This document shows positions 1 to 10,205 of a DNA stretch of 64,000 bases, piece by piece. A model generated the notes under the pieces. The model had not been told where the DNA came from. It was given only the letters and a program-made list of their open reading frames with translations, and did not search any database. Position numbers and translations under genes: made by a program. Origin of the DNA: Hydrangea macrophylla (lineage: Eukaryota > Streptophyta > Magnoliopsida > Cornales > Hydrangeaceae). Position 1 is the first letter of the stretch. The number at the start of each line of letters is the position of its first letter. Location: positions 89,746,588 through 89,810,587 of the forward strand of contig CM066987.1 of the NCBI GenBank assembly GCA_033977485.1, written 5' to 3'.

Positions 1-2690
1 TTGACCGAAATCGTCGAAATTCTCCAAAAGGCTCCGAGATCATTCTAGATCATGTGAAAAGTACTAAAACAAGTTTTAAAAGAAAATTGTATAAAAACGT
101 CAGCTCCCGGGAGCTCCCAGAGGTTCCCAGAACTTCCTGGAGGTCCTTGGTTTGACCAGTTTGACCTAAAGTTGACTTTAATACTGGAGCACTGTATCAT
201 TTTTAAAAATTTTCATGGATACTAGAGGTCAATAGCTTTCCAACAGTATATCGCACATAATTTCTGGATTTAAAACGAATTTATTATGAATTTCCAAAGG
301 TGAAAAAGGAGATCAAATCAACTTTTATCGCGAATACTGCAAAACTTTTCAAAGTGACCTATCTCTGAACTATTTTTTATGGAAAGTAGACTCCATTACC
401 TTTCCAATAGTATATCACAAGCTCAATTTGGAGTTTGTACGCATTTTTTGTGAATTTTGGACGAAATAGGGCCTTTTCGCGAATACCGAAACCTCTGGAG
501 AGCCTAAATACAAATTTCTGGGCATCTGAGGAGCTGTGCCACAGTGGCATTGGGCCACTACCGTGGAAGCACTTGGCCAATGCTGCGGTGGCACTCAACC
601 CCCGCAGAATCCATTTTTGTAATTTATTTTGGGGTCCAAATTGAATAATTGAAAGCCAAAATGACATAGTTTCTTGTTCACAGATGTTTGGGACCAATGG
701 GAACACTTATAAGAAAGTAAGTTTCAATCTTGTTTTCTTCCATTACCCCTCTTATATTTCACATTCAAGTCTTTCCCAGCCACCATTTTGAGCAATCTTG
801 AGTTAGGAAGCTACTTTCATGTCCAAATGTCAATATCTATGAGTGAAACACCAAGCTACAAGTCCAAAATCACATTGATTATCATCTATTGATTGCTATT
901 ACTTGCTTGTTTACATTAATGTTCATCTCTTCTTACCTCATTTCTTTTTTATTTTTTCTTTGATTACTTACATGCTTATCATCATCTATATGACATGTTG
1001 TTTAAGGAGAGTGAATCCTTATGGATAGTAGCTCTTGACCTCAAAGACATGTTTAATGGATGATGACCCTAACCTCAATACATTCATATGTATTCTTAAA
1101 GTTATATTCTCAAACAAAACTATGTTTATGCAAGTAATATTGGGTGTTTTTATATGAGTTTGATGATGATGTTCCAAGTGGTTTTAATCCCCTTTTTGTA
1201 CTTGAAACGTGCTTTCAAAACCCCTATTTCAAAACCCCTTTAAAACCCCCAACATTTGGATTCCAAGAAATAAGCTTTGCTTTACCAAAAATCATCAAAA
1301 TAATGAATGATCTGAGTTCAAAGATTTCTCTAGAACTCAATATTCAAGGTATGATCATGATACCACTTGTAAAGTCTTCTTAACTCATTATAGAACATCT
1401 ATGATTTTTGGTTTAGCTTGAAAACACTTGGAATGGTTCCATTTTGACCCAAACATTCCATTCAGACATTCGGTTTTTGCTGTCATAACAGCTAGGTCCA
1501 CTTTCAACTTATTTTCCAGACAACTTTTCCAAAGAGAGTGGTCCAACTCATTTTTTCCTTACACTTCAGTGTCTTATGGAACTTTCTGTATAATATGGGC
1601 CTCTAGATGTTTTGTTTTCATTTTCTAGGAGTTTTTGACATTTCTGTCGACAATACGGACTTTGTTTCTGAGTAAACTCTATTTTTTATATGATTTCTCT
1701 CAATTTGTAATAGTTATTGAGGATTGGATTTTTGATTTGTGTTCTAGACACTATAAGGATGATCTCTATAAACAATCATGCATTGAAAACATTTCTAACC
1801 CTATTTTTCAATTTTCACAAGATCAAGTCACTATTCTGTCCACTATTCACAGCAAGTATACTTTTACTTCCATCCTTTGATTTGATGCTTATATGTACTT
1901 CAAATTAATCCATATTCTAGGAAGTGGTCCATACCATATTTTTACATATCCCATGATGATTTTCGCAATGCATTCATTCATCTTCTAGACTTCTAAGTCA
2001 CTTTAGAAAACTCATGTGCACAAACACACTACAACCTTTGCACAATATAGGATCATACATTGTATCCATGCAAGATTTGGAGGTTTTGTGACTCTTAATC
2101 TAAGAAGATTATAAGAAATGAACTTGATCATATGCTCATGCTTCCCCTCGATCTAATCATCATTTCTCATCCGTCCCGGGGATTAAGAGGTCTTCTTTTC
2201 CCAAAGAATAACATGCATCATTCTAGCTTGCTAAGCATATTTTGATCTCTTTGATTGTTTGTTTCAAGAACAATCCATGTCCCCTTTAGATTAGGAAGAC
2301 TTTATTACTTGATATATAATTAGACAATTTTTCCTTGGTTTGTTTTGTGTGATCTTTCACTTTGCATTATGTGATACTTGGCTTAGATCTTATGAATGAT
2401 ATCTTATCTTCAGATCTTCCATTTTCAAGATTATTATGTGATGTAATATACCTATCATAGTATTAATTGTCGAACCAAACATAGTATAGAATGATTATTT
2501 GGATGCTAATTGAGGCCCGTCGAAAGACGAGGCGAGTTGAGGGTGTTTTAGTCGTGACAAAGGCTCCTTCCTCTCTCGTAACAAAACCCCGAGCCAAGTT
2601 CTTTGGTTATGAAAGGCCGGTGCCCTTTATCCATTTAGGTGAGTTAAAATTAGATTTCTTGGTTCCTTAACGACCAAGTGGTGACTCTGT
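1..2690 (+). repeat. 3' portion of an Ogre/Tat-like LTR (left end outside window)
   Basis: No protein-coding gene is visible in this stretch. The text resembles the long LTRs of Ogre/Tat Ty3-gypsy elements: repeated 'tttccaacagtatatc'-type phrases near 225-420, then a block at 2510-2690 with an AAGGCCGGTGCC phrase that leads into AGTGGTGACTCTG, the kind of sequence found at the LTR-leader junction of such elements. The short ORFs here have no recognisable domain. The assignment rests on remembered resemblance to the family and not on a partner LTR, which is not in the window. Confidence 0.45.
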
Positions 2691-2754
2691 ATCTATTTTC
2701 AACAGACCTTTTCCTTTTCTTTCAAAGCAATTTCAAACAAACAAAGAGGTGGAA
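2691..2754 (+). other. Ogre/Tat-like leader fragment ending in a junction
   Basis: A short untranslated leader follows the LTR-like block and includes 'gtggaattctgcatgtc'. It breaks off where Tekay-like reverse transcriptase/RNase H coding sequence begins at about 2769. This marks a deletion or insertion junction between two different Ty3-gypsy lineages. Confidence 0.35.
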
Positions 2755-2768
2755 TTCTGCATGTCCAC

Positions 2769-3503
2769 AAGTACGATTGGACAGATAAGCATGAGAGTGC
2801 ATTCCAGGAGTTAAAAGAAAGATTGACTTCAGCACCAGTACTCGCAATACCTAAAAGTGGATAAAGGTATATGATCTATAGTGATGCATTGCACCAAGGA
2901 CTTGGTTGTATGCTTATGTAAGACAAAAATGTCATTGCATATGGATCAAGACAATTGAAGGTACATGAGAATAATTATCCTATGCATGACTTGGAATTAG
3001 CAGCAATAGTATTTACATCAAAGATCTGGAGACACTATCTCTATAGAGAGAAGTTTGATCTGTTTTTCGATCATAAGAGCTTAAAATACTTGTTCTCTCA
3101 GAAGAAATTGAACATACGACAACGAAGATGGATGGAGTTACTCAAAGACTATAACTTTTCGTTGCAATACCATTCGGGTAAAGCAAATGTCATAGCACAT
3201 GCATTGAGTAGTAAATCTCGGCTAGTGATCGCTGCATTATTAATTCGAGAATGGCAAGCATTGGAAGTGTTAGCGGAATTTGTGCTTCAACCAGTGGAAC
3301 CAATGGAAGGACAGGATTTTGGATGTCTTATGGTAAAATCGACTTTGATCAGTCGTATCATAGAAGCTCAGTATATAACAAAAGATTTGAAGTTATGGTT
3401 CACCAAGATGTCAGCCAAGGAACCAGAGATCTGGAGTATCAGTACAAACGGAGCCTTACGATGTAAAGGTAGACTCTGTGTATATGACAAAGAAAATCTC
3501 TAA
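2769..3503 (+). pseudogene. Tekay pol fragment: end of RT, RNase H and linker
   Basis: One frame runs from the RT connection (KYDWTDKHESAFQELK) through RNase H. The motif [19 protein letters not shown] and the phrase DHKSLKYLF are diagnostic of chromovirus RNase H. RNase H copies the element by removing RNA from RNA-DNA hybrids during reverse transcription. Two in-frame stops lie in 2860-2925, and the expected ADALSRK end reads AHALSSK, so this copy is dead. It continues in the same frame into the integrase zinc-finger region. Confidence 0.85.
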
Positions 3504-3512
3504 AAATAAATA

Positions 3513-4195
3513 TTGGATAAAGCGCATAAGTCACGAATGACTATTCATCTGGGAGGTACGAAGATGTACAAGGATCTAAAGAGGAATTTCTGGTGGGAAG
3601 GAATGAAGAGAGAAATAGCTGAGTATGTATCTCAATGTCTTACTTGTAAACAGGTAAAGGCAGAACATCATAAGCCACCTGGGTTATTGCAACCGTTATT
3701 GATTCCTCAATAAAAATAGGAACACATCACTATTGATTTCATGATAGGATTGCTGAAGTCATAGCAGAACCATGATGCTAATTGGATAATCGTGGATCGA
3801 CTTACAAAGACGGCACATTTTATCACATATAGTATGACGTATCCAGTAAAATGTTTGAGCCGTAACACATAGTACGATTACACGGAGTACCTATTTCTAT
3901 TGTGTCAGATCAAGATTCACGTTTGACTGTAGAGTTTTGGAAGAGTCTTCAAACAGCGATAGGAACAACATTAAACTTGAGTTCAACCTTTCATCCACAG
4001 ACCGATGGGCAGAGTGAACAAGTTAATCAAGTAATGGAGGACATGTTACGCGCTTGTGTCATTGATTTTGAGAGTTCTTGGGAGACACACTTACCTTTGA
4101 TTGAGTTCGCCTACAACAACAGTTATCATTCGAACATAGGAATGGTGCCGTTTGAAGCTTTATACGGGAGACCTTGCCGATCGCCACTGTGTTGA
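3513..4195 (+). pseudogene. Tekay integrase, zinc finger and catalytic core (frameshifted)
   Basis: The first part (3513-3713) holds the HHCC zinc finger (…CLTCKQVKAEH…) followed by PPGLLQPL, a chromovirus signature. The catalytic core follows, with the first acidic residue in ITIDFM (about 3730), the second in SDQDSR (about 3905) and the glutamate in DGQSEQVNQV. Stops at 3711, 3717 and near 3765, plus a frameshift around 3870, break the frame. The enzyme would insert element DNA into the genome; this copy cannot be made intact. Confidence 0.85.
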
Positions 4196-4762
4196 ACCGA
4201 AGTCGGGGATACTCAACTTCTTGGGCTAGAGATGGTACGAGAGACAAGCGAGAAGATTTAGATTGTACGTGAGAAGATGAAGACAACTCAAATGCGACAC
4301 AAGAGTTATGCTGGTAAGCGACGCAAAGACTTGGAGTTTGCCGTTGGAGATCACGTGCTACTCAAGGTTTCACCTATTCAAGGCATCGTCAGATTTGGTT
4401 AGAAGAGAGGCATGTTATCACCACAATTTGTCGGACCATTCGAGATTCTAGAATGTGTTAGGAAGGATGCTTATCGCCTTGCGTTGCCACCAAAGATGTC
4501 AGGAGTGCACAATATTTTCCACGTTAGTATGCTGAGAAAGTGTGCCCACAACCCACCGCACGAGATCAACTTCAAAAATATTGAAGTCAACAACAACGTT
4601 ACATTCAACCTAGGACCGGTTCGCGTTTTGGATCGAAGGATCAAGAAACTCATAAACAAGGAGATTTCATTGGTAAAGATTCATTGGAAGCATCATGATG
4701 AAAGTGAAGCTTCGTGGGAACTAGAGTCAGAGATGCGAGAGAAGTTTCCGTTTTTATTTTAG
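4196..4762 (+). pseudogene. Tekay integrase C-terminus with chromodomain
   Basis: In the frame of the integrase core, the region contains LSPQFVGPFEIL, the usual integrase C-terminal SH3-like block, then VHNIFHVSMLRK. The last ~50 codons form a chromodomain, ending HWKHHDESEASWELESEMRE. Chromodomains of this clade direct insertion toward particular chromatin. Stops at 4193, near 4258 and near 4400 interrupt it. The ORF 4412-4762 is the longest intact piece. Confidence 0.85.
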
Positions 4763-4800
4763 ACTTGTTTGTTTTCGATTTTGAGGACAAAATCCTTAAT

Positions 4801-4813
4801 GAGTGGTGGAGGA
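4801..4813 (+). other. Polypurine tract of the Tekay-like element
   Basis: GAGTGGTGGAGGA lies immediately before the LTR start TGTAATACCC. A purine tract in this position primes plus-strand DNA synthesis in LTR retrotransposons. Confidence 0.8.
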
Positions 4814-4906
4814 TGTAATACCCTGCATTTTGATATATAATAAGAACTGGTATTTCATTTCTATACTTATATAACCTTTCCTTTCCTTTTGGTAAAATTT
4901 GGTTAC

Positions 4907-5100
4907 CAATTGATTGCCTTGTTTCCCAATCGATTACCACTTTTCGAATACCAATCGATTGACATGTTTCCCAATCGATTGCCATCCTACCGACCTGAAT
5001 CTATTATGTGGCAACATACCAATCGACTGCCATCTATTCCAATCAATTGCCTTTAAATATCTATTACCAATCGATTGCCATCATTACTAATCGATTGGCA
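4907..5100 (+). promoter_or_regulatory. ATCGATTG palindrome cluster upstream of the TATA box (Tekay LTR)
   Basis: Eight or so copies of (C/A)CAATCGATTGCCAT or close variants occur at 20-30 bp spacing. The core AATCGATT is a perfect palindrome. The cluster ends about 60 bp before the TATA box. Function is unknown; the placement suggests a promoter element. Confidence 0.55.
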
Positions 5101-5159
5101 TAAGCAGAGACAAGTTTTCTTCTTTGCCTCATGGTTTGACACAAGGCACTCTCATTTTC

Positions 5160-5168
5160 TATATAAAT
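5160..5168 (+). promoter_or_regulatory. TATA box of the Tekay LTR
   Basis: TATATAAAT stands between the palindrome cluster and a GA-rich stretch. The homologous minus-strand LTR has CTATATATG at the matching place (9946-9954). Confidence 0.6.
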
Positions 5169-5212
5169 GTATCCCTTTCAGGCCTTGGGTCTGTTTGGTT
5201 GGTCTTTGGTTG

Positions 5213-5320
5213 AGAGAGAGAGAGAGAGAGAGAGAGTTGTTATATATATACATACACACATATATATATATATATCTATACACCCACACCCACCCACACA
5301 CACACACATACACACACACC
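5213..5320. repeat. GA, TA and CA microsatellites in the LTR
   Basis: (GA)n is followed by TA-rich and CA-rich simple repeats just downstream of the TATA box. The minus-strand LTR has an equivalent block at 9780-9910. Confidence 0.9.
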
Positions 5321-5614
5321 TACCCTGCCTTGGGCAACGGAAGAGGAGAAGAAGGATAAATAGAAGAAGGAAGAAAAGAGAAGAAGAGGAGAGACAGAGG
5401 AGACAGAGCAAGAGAAGGAGAAGAGAGAGAGAGAGAAAAAGCTTGGAGATTTCAAGCTCACAGACTCCCCCAACACACCCTTAGTGAGTTACAACTCACT
5501 TGGTCTCTTTATATTGATGTTTTACAAGTTTTTTATGAGGATTGAATGTATCTAATACGTCCTTATGACGTTTATATATGCTGTTTTTATAATCTGCTAA
5601 AGAAGACGAAGTGC

Positions 5615-5808
5615 TGATCGATTGGCATTATTCCCAATTGATTGCCATCAGTCTGGTTCCAATCGATTGAATATATTTCCAATCGATTGCCATTAGTTGT
5701 GACCCAATGGATTGCCAAAGTTAGAAATCGATTGTCTTTGTTTTGGATCTAATCGATTGTTAGTTTCCTCAATCTATTGTTATGATTTTTGTCCCAATCG
5801 ATTGGTAT
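5615..5808 (+). promoter_or_regulatory. Second ATCGATTG palindrome cluster (Tekay LTR)
   Basis: Seven or so further ATCGATTG units, in the form CCAATCGATTG or ATCGATTGCCA, lie about 450-650 bp downstream of the TATA box, inside the region expected to be transcribed. Confidence 0.5.
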
Positions 5809-6663
5809 TGGCAGAAAATGAATTCCTTTGCCTATTTATTATATTTAGGGTTCGATTGTTCGATTCTCGATTTGAACTTCCATTATGCAATTTGGGTTAG
5901 ATACGGGTAATGTAACACCAAAGAATAAAGGATATTTTGATAAATAGAAGAATATGACTACGTGGGTAACATGTTGATTCGTGTATGCGTTTGATCTCCA
6001 TTTCTTTTAATCAGAGTAGTCAGGCCACATTAGGAATCGTCATATGTCAATATTAGAACTAACTTAGGTAGGTTTGATAAGTTCTGGGAATTGTACATGG
6101 ACGGACGTTTAGTCATGATATATTCTTAAAAGCTGGTGAACTGATAAATGTTCTTAAAAGGCGATGAGCTGGACCAAGTAGTCCTAGGATAAATTAGAGG
6201 ATTCATGATATGCACTTAAAAGCTAGTGAACTGATAAATGTTCTTAAACAGGTGGTGAGCTGGGATGTATTGATAGATGATGCTGAGTTATGGTAATAGA
6301 TGATATGCCTTGTTCGAAACGTTATGTCCCTTAATTGCGGTAAGTAGGATATATGTTCTTAAAAGCTGGGGAAGGACTGACATGCGGTGAGCAGGATATA
6401 GTGCTCTTAAAAGCAATGGACGGAATAAGGGTGTAACCCTAAAGTTAAACGATTGAGTATGTTCCATTCAATCAGAGTATGTTGAATTCCGGTCTTCGGA
6501 TAACAAGACGACAAGGGTTGGTTAACGACGTTGAATAAAGGAGAAAGATATTATTATAGTAGAACTTATCTCGTGTCTTCATAAACTTGTTATTGCTTCA
6601 GATAACTTGTACCTTGTTAGTTTATACTCACTCAGCTCTTAGTAAGCTGTCGGCCTTTATTGC

Positions 6664-6819
6664 CTGAATTTTCCCCGTCCAGACTTTCCTGTACCTTATT
6701 GTGCAGATGACGGAGCCTACAACGATGGTTACTATCCAGAAGAAAAATATGCAGAGGGTGGCCCCACTGATGATGACTATGCCGAGGAGGACTACTACGC
6801 CGATGTTTACGCCAACTGA
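6664..6819 (+). pseudogene. LTR-embedded acidic, Tyr/Gly-rich micro-ORF (damaged copy)
   Basis: Read in the frame of codon 6703, this encodes a short acidic peptide rich in Asp, Tyr and Gly (DGAYNDGYYPE near the start, GGPT in the middle, EDYYAD near the end) and stops at 6817-6819. The minus-strand Tekay LTR encodes an aligned peptide at 8548-8712. Here the start codon found there is lost (ATG reads ATT) and one extra T breaks the frame near 6687. No known family is recognised. See the finding on third-position changes. Confidence 0.45.
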
Positions 6820-6993
6820 AGATCTGGAGATAGTTATTAGTTTATTATTTCTATTTAGATTGTTTTGTTATATTTGGTACTTGGGAATATATTGCTTCTA
6901 AACCTTATATACTTTCGTTGTAGCTTTACTGTTGTAATATGTCTGAGGTTTGTAATAAAAGCAACTGTTATTATATCTAGTTTGTTTTTATTA

Positions 6994-7245
6994 CTCCCTC
7001 CGTCCCATTTTATATGTCCCCGTTTCCTTTTTGGGATGTCCCAAAATTATTGTCCGCTATCCTAAATTACTAAACAAATTTTACTTATTTTTCCAAACTA
7101 CCCTTCCTTATAATCTAAACAAAAGCAAAATAAAAAGAAAAGTGCAATGATTAGGGGCATTTGTGGAAAGTAAGTGTAGATTCTTTTTATTTCCTTAAAC
7201 TAGTTGGATTCCCCAAAAGGGACACATAAAATGGGACGGAGGGAT
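6994..7245. mobile_element. Stowaway-type MITE
   Basis: The ends are CTCCCTCCGTCCCATTTTAT and its inverse ATAAAATGGGACGGAGGGA, the hallmark Stowaway (Tc1/mariner) terminal repeat, and TA is duplicated on both sides (6992-6993, 7246-7247). It is 252 bp and carries no gene. It sits in the Tekay 3' LTR; the homologous minus-strand LTR lacks it. Confidence 0.93.
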
Positions 7246-7368
7246 TACTATTCTTGTTGTAGACTAGTACTGTGTGGTGTGGATAATTAGTGACATTCAC
7301 CAGTCATTCCCTATGGACCCAAAAAAGAAATTTATTTTTCTCTATTTTTGCTGCTCTGGGGCGTGACA

Positions 7369-7689
7369 ATAACTTTTGACTCGGACCTCGGATTAACTCC
7401 TCGTTTGCGGCCACGCGTTCGTAACTCGAAGATCTACATTTTATATCTTTGGAGAAATTTCTCAAATCCAAAGTCTTCATGGTAAAAAAAATGCCATTTT
7501 CCAAGGCTGCTACTGCATTCAGCTTTCACCGGAATCAACTTTTGAGCCCAGAATGACTTGCAAAGCCACTAATCATTTAATTTTAGTGCATTTTCAAGTT
7601 AAAACTCCAAAACCTACAAAATATAGAATACTTATTAAAAATCAACTAATAACTACATAAAATGGGCTAACAAAGCATATCTTTAGGAC
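7369..7689. other. Unassigned sequence between two Tekay fragments
   Basis: No gene or repeat boundary is recognised. The segment follows the 3' LTR end and precedes the minus-strand gag remnant. It may be part of the minus-strand element or of older LTR sequence. Confidence 0.3.
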
Positions 7690-8378
7690 TATAAACGGGA
7701 ACTAATGTCGCTAATCAAATACCCTCTGCGAGGTACACGACAATCCTTGCTGAAATGTCCTGGCTTGTTGCAATTCCGACAGATAGCATCCATTTAGCGG
7801 TTAATCATGAGAGCTTTGCAGAACTTAGCAATGTGCCTTGGCTTTCTGCCATTAAAACATCCTTCATTATTGGTTGGCGGGGCTGTTAGCAGCTCCTGAG
7901 GATATGGTCCCTGCTGGCGATATTACTGGGGTCGAGGATAATCCTACTGAGGCTTCTTGGTTCCCTCCCAGGTTCTCTTGTTCCATTAAAAATTACCCTG
8001 AGGTTTCCAACTCTGGGTATTTCTTAGTGGTTGGTTCTAGAAATTCCTCTGTTGCTGAAAACTTCTCGACGACTGGGGTCGATTTAACTGTGGTCGCTGT
8101 GCTGGATAAGCATCCTTTTATAACCCTGTAGCAACTCTGACAATCCCCTCAAACGATTGATTCAGATGACCAACCATCATATGTCTAAGGTAGAGATTCA
8201 ATCCTTGGTGAAATCTCTTCACCTTCTTCTGTGGAGAGTCTATCATATGTTGAGCAAATTGAGATAGACGCTCTAACTGTGTTGTGTATTCCCACAATGT
8301 ACACCCTCCTTGGACTAGACTGGAAAGTGAATGATGGGTGAATGTCACTAATTTTTTGTACCACACAATACTAGTCAA
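7690..8378 (-). pseudogene. Tekay-like gag remnant with CCHC zinc knuckles
   Basis: On the minus strand, 8378-8118 encodes a retrotransposon gag core: GGCTLWEYTTQLERLSQFA, then KKVKRFHQGLN, matching the usual pattern of a Tyr-containing helix followed by K-RF-GL. A basic linker with stops follows (8117-7890). Two CCHC knuckles come next: a decayed one starting CFNGRKPRHIAKFC (about 7870-7816), and an intact one, CRNCNKPGHFSKDC (about 7780-7738). Gag packages element RNA. Several stops make it non-functional. It directly abuts the LTR, with the LTR tail and 5' leader missing. Confidence 0.75.
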
Positions 8379-8547
8379 CTAGAAGTAATAGTAAACAACT
8401 TAATAATATAATAACGATTCTATCAATTACAATATCAGAGTGGTCCTAAGGATCACAACAGGTTTGGAGATAACACATGCCCAAGTGCCCGCTACAAAAG
8501 TTCGACAGAAATAACAGAAACATAAACTAGATACAACTTTTTCATCT

Positions 8548-8712
8548 CTAGCTGGCGTAACAGTAGTTGTCAGTATAGTAATCTTCCCCAGAATAATCGT
8601 CATTAGTGGGGCCACCCGCAGTATAATCCCCCTCAGGGTAGTAGCCGTCATCATACGCTCCATCACCTGCACTAAAAGGGACAGGTAGTCTGGAAAGGGA
8701 ATGTCCAGGCAT
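8548..8712 (-). CDS. Candidate LTR-encoded micropeptide, 54 residues
   Basis: ATG at 8712 (minus strand) opens a frame that starts MPGHSLSRLPVPFSAGDGAY and ends at a TAG at 8548-8550. The peptide is acidic and rich in Tyr, Asp and Gly, with no membrane segment or Cys motif. The plus-strand Tekay LTR at 6664-6819 encodes an alignable version in which many codon changes are synonymous. It lies in the part of the LTR expected to be transcribed, upstream of gag. No known protein family is recognised; it could also be chance conservation of a functional RNA. Confidence 0.4.
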   Translation of the reverse strand: MPGHSLSRLPVPFSAGDGAYDDGYYPEGDYTAGGPTNDDYSGEDYYTDNYCYAS

Positions 8713-9419
8713 AAAAGCTGTCAGCTTACTTCAGCTGAGTGAACAAAAACACCCACAGTATCATATATATTAACTCCTTACCAGTTATGCACGACATAAA
8801 GTTGTGATACTAACAATATCTTTTCCTCTTTAATTAGACCCATCATTATTTGATTCTTATCATCTTCCAACTCTAAGACTGACTGTACCAACCCTGACTG
8901 ACTACCATGAACTGATTATATCATCACGACATACTAGTGCTCTTGTTCACCGCTTTTAAGAACTCTTACTGTTCACCGCTTTTAAGAAATCTTGAGAACA
9001 CTATACATCGTTCTCATATAACGACTAGTCTATGGACGTACCAATACTCTTGTTCACCGCTTTTGAGAATGCTTGCGAGTACTGTGCACCGATAGCTCCC
9101 ACGATCCTGGTTAAGTCCTTGTTACTCGCTTATAGGATTTAACATGAATGAATCATCCGCTCGACTAAACACCATATTGAAAGTGACTAATACCCCACTG
9201 TCTCAGTCACCAGGTTATCCAATGTTACCCACCATTATATCTCAAACCTTATCTCGTTATTGCGTCATATCATTACTACCATAGTATCTCAATCTCATTA
9301 TCTTATCCCATTACCTCCATAATCTATAATATCGCATAATAGAAACATAGAACCACTTTGAACGACTAATCATTTGGATTAACAACCTCAAAGAAAACTA
9401 CCATATTCTGTTAAAGTTT

Positions 9420-9545
9420 GATCGATTGAAAACAATTCAATCGATTGAGAAAAGAGAGTTTCAAGCTATCAAAGTACTTTCGATCAATTGAAGTTTCAAT
9501 CGATTCAACTCAGTTCAATCACTCGAGAGTCGTATTTTTCAACAA
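9420..9545 (-). promoter_or_regulatory. ATCGATTG palindrome cluster, downstream of TATA (minus-strand Tekay LTR)
   Basis: Five or so units of the type TCGATTGAA/TTCAATCGATT. The position relative to the TATA box matches the second cluster of the plus-strand LTR. Confidence 0.5.
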
Positions 9546-9945
9546 TTCTGGATAGTGAACATCCAGAGGAGCTAGGGGGTGTTTGGGGGTCAATATTTAC
9601 ATCCAAAAACTTGTAAAACATTATACTAATGCTACCGAGTGAGTTTGGAACTCACTGAACGTTGTAAGGGCATGTTTGCCAAAGTTTGAGCTTTTGGGCT
9701 CCCTCCATTGGCCTCTTCTCTTTCCTCTGTCTCTGCCTCCTTCTCTCTCTATCCTTGAACTCCTTCTTCTTTTCCTTATTCTCTGTTCGTCTGTCTGTCT
9801 GTCTCTCTCTCTGACTATATGTATATAGATATGTGTATATGTATATATACATATATGAGTGTGTATATAATATATATATATAAAACACTCTCCCTCTCTA
9901 ACTCTCTCTCTGGTTCAGTAACCCCAAAAACCCACGAGCATAACA

Positions 9946-9954
9946 CATATATAG
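9946..9954 (-). promoter_or_regulatory. TATA box of the minus-strand Tekay LTR
   Basis: CTATATATG on the minus strand, followed downstream by GA repeats, as in the plus-strand LTR. Confidence 0.5.
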
Positions 9955-10007
9955 AGAAGAGGGGGTGTAGGTGGTAGTCCAGCGAATAAAATGAGATGAA
10001 ATATCCA

Positions 10008-10205
10008 GACGAGTTCGATCGATTGAAGCGACTTCGATCGATTGAGAGGATATCGGCCAGGTTCGATCGATTGAGACCGATTCGATCAATTGAACAAGGG
10101 AACACGTAATAAATTCATGTTGGCAGAGTTTCGATCGCTTAAAAGAGGTTCGATCGATTGAACATTAAAATGCTCGATCGCTTGTAAGCACTTCGATCGA
10201 TTGAA
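10008..10205 (-). promoter_or_regulatory. TCGATCGATTGA palindrome cluster upstream of TATA (minus-strand Tekay LTR)
   Basis: About eight copies of TTCGATCGATTGA or TCGATCGCTT variants lie 50-260 bp upstream of the TATA box. The core ATCGAT is shared with the plus-strand LTR cluster, but the flanking letters resemble those of the Athila LTRs at 15228 and 29468. Confidence 0.55.

Larger units (their letters stand above)
2755..7368 (+). mobile_element. 5'-truncated Tekay-like chromovirus (Ty3-gypsy) with 3' LTR
   Basis: The order is end of reverse transcriptase, RNase H, integrase, chromodomain, purine-rich tract, LTR. This is the 3' half of a chromovirus. The LTR starts TGTAATACCC at 4814, directly after a GTGGTGGAGGA purine tract, and ends GGGGCGTGACA at 7368. 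The long LTR and the C-terminal chromodomain favour the Tekay/Del clade. The 5' LTR, gag, protease and most of the reverse transcriptase are absent, so no target duplication can be checked. Confidence 0.85.
4814..7368 (+). repeat. 3' LTR of the Tekay-like element
   Basis: The LTR runs from TG (TGTAATACCC) to CA (GCGTGACA), 2555 bp including a Stowaway MITE. It contains two clusters of ATCGATTG palindromes (4907-5100 and 5615-5808) around a TATA box, GA and CA/TA microsatellites at 5213-5320, and a small conserved coding-like block at 6664-6819. It is homologous over most of its length to the minus-strand LTR at 8379-10284. Confidence 0.85.

Noticed and set aside
7874..8131. Plus-strand 85-residue ORF
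   Set aside because: It is the reverse complement of the gag linker on the minus strand.
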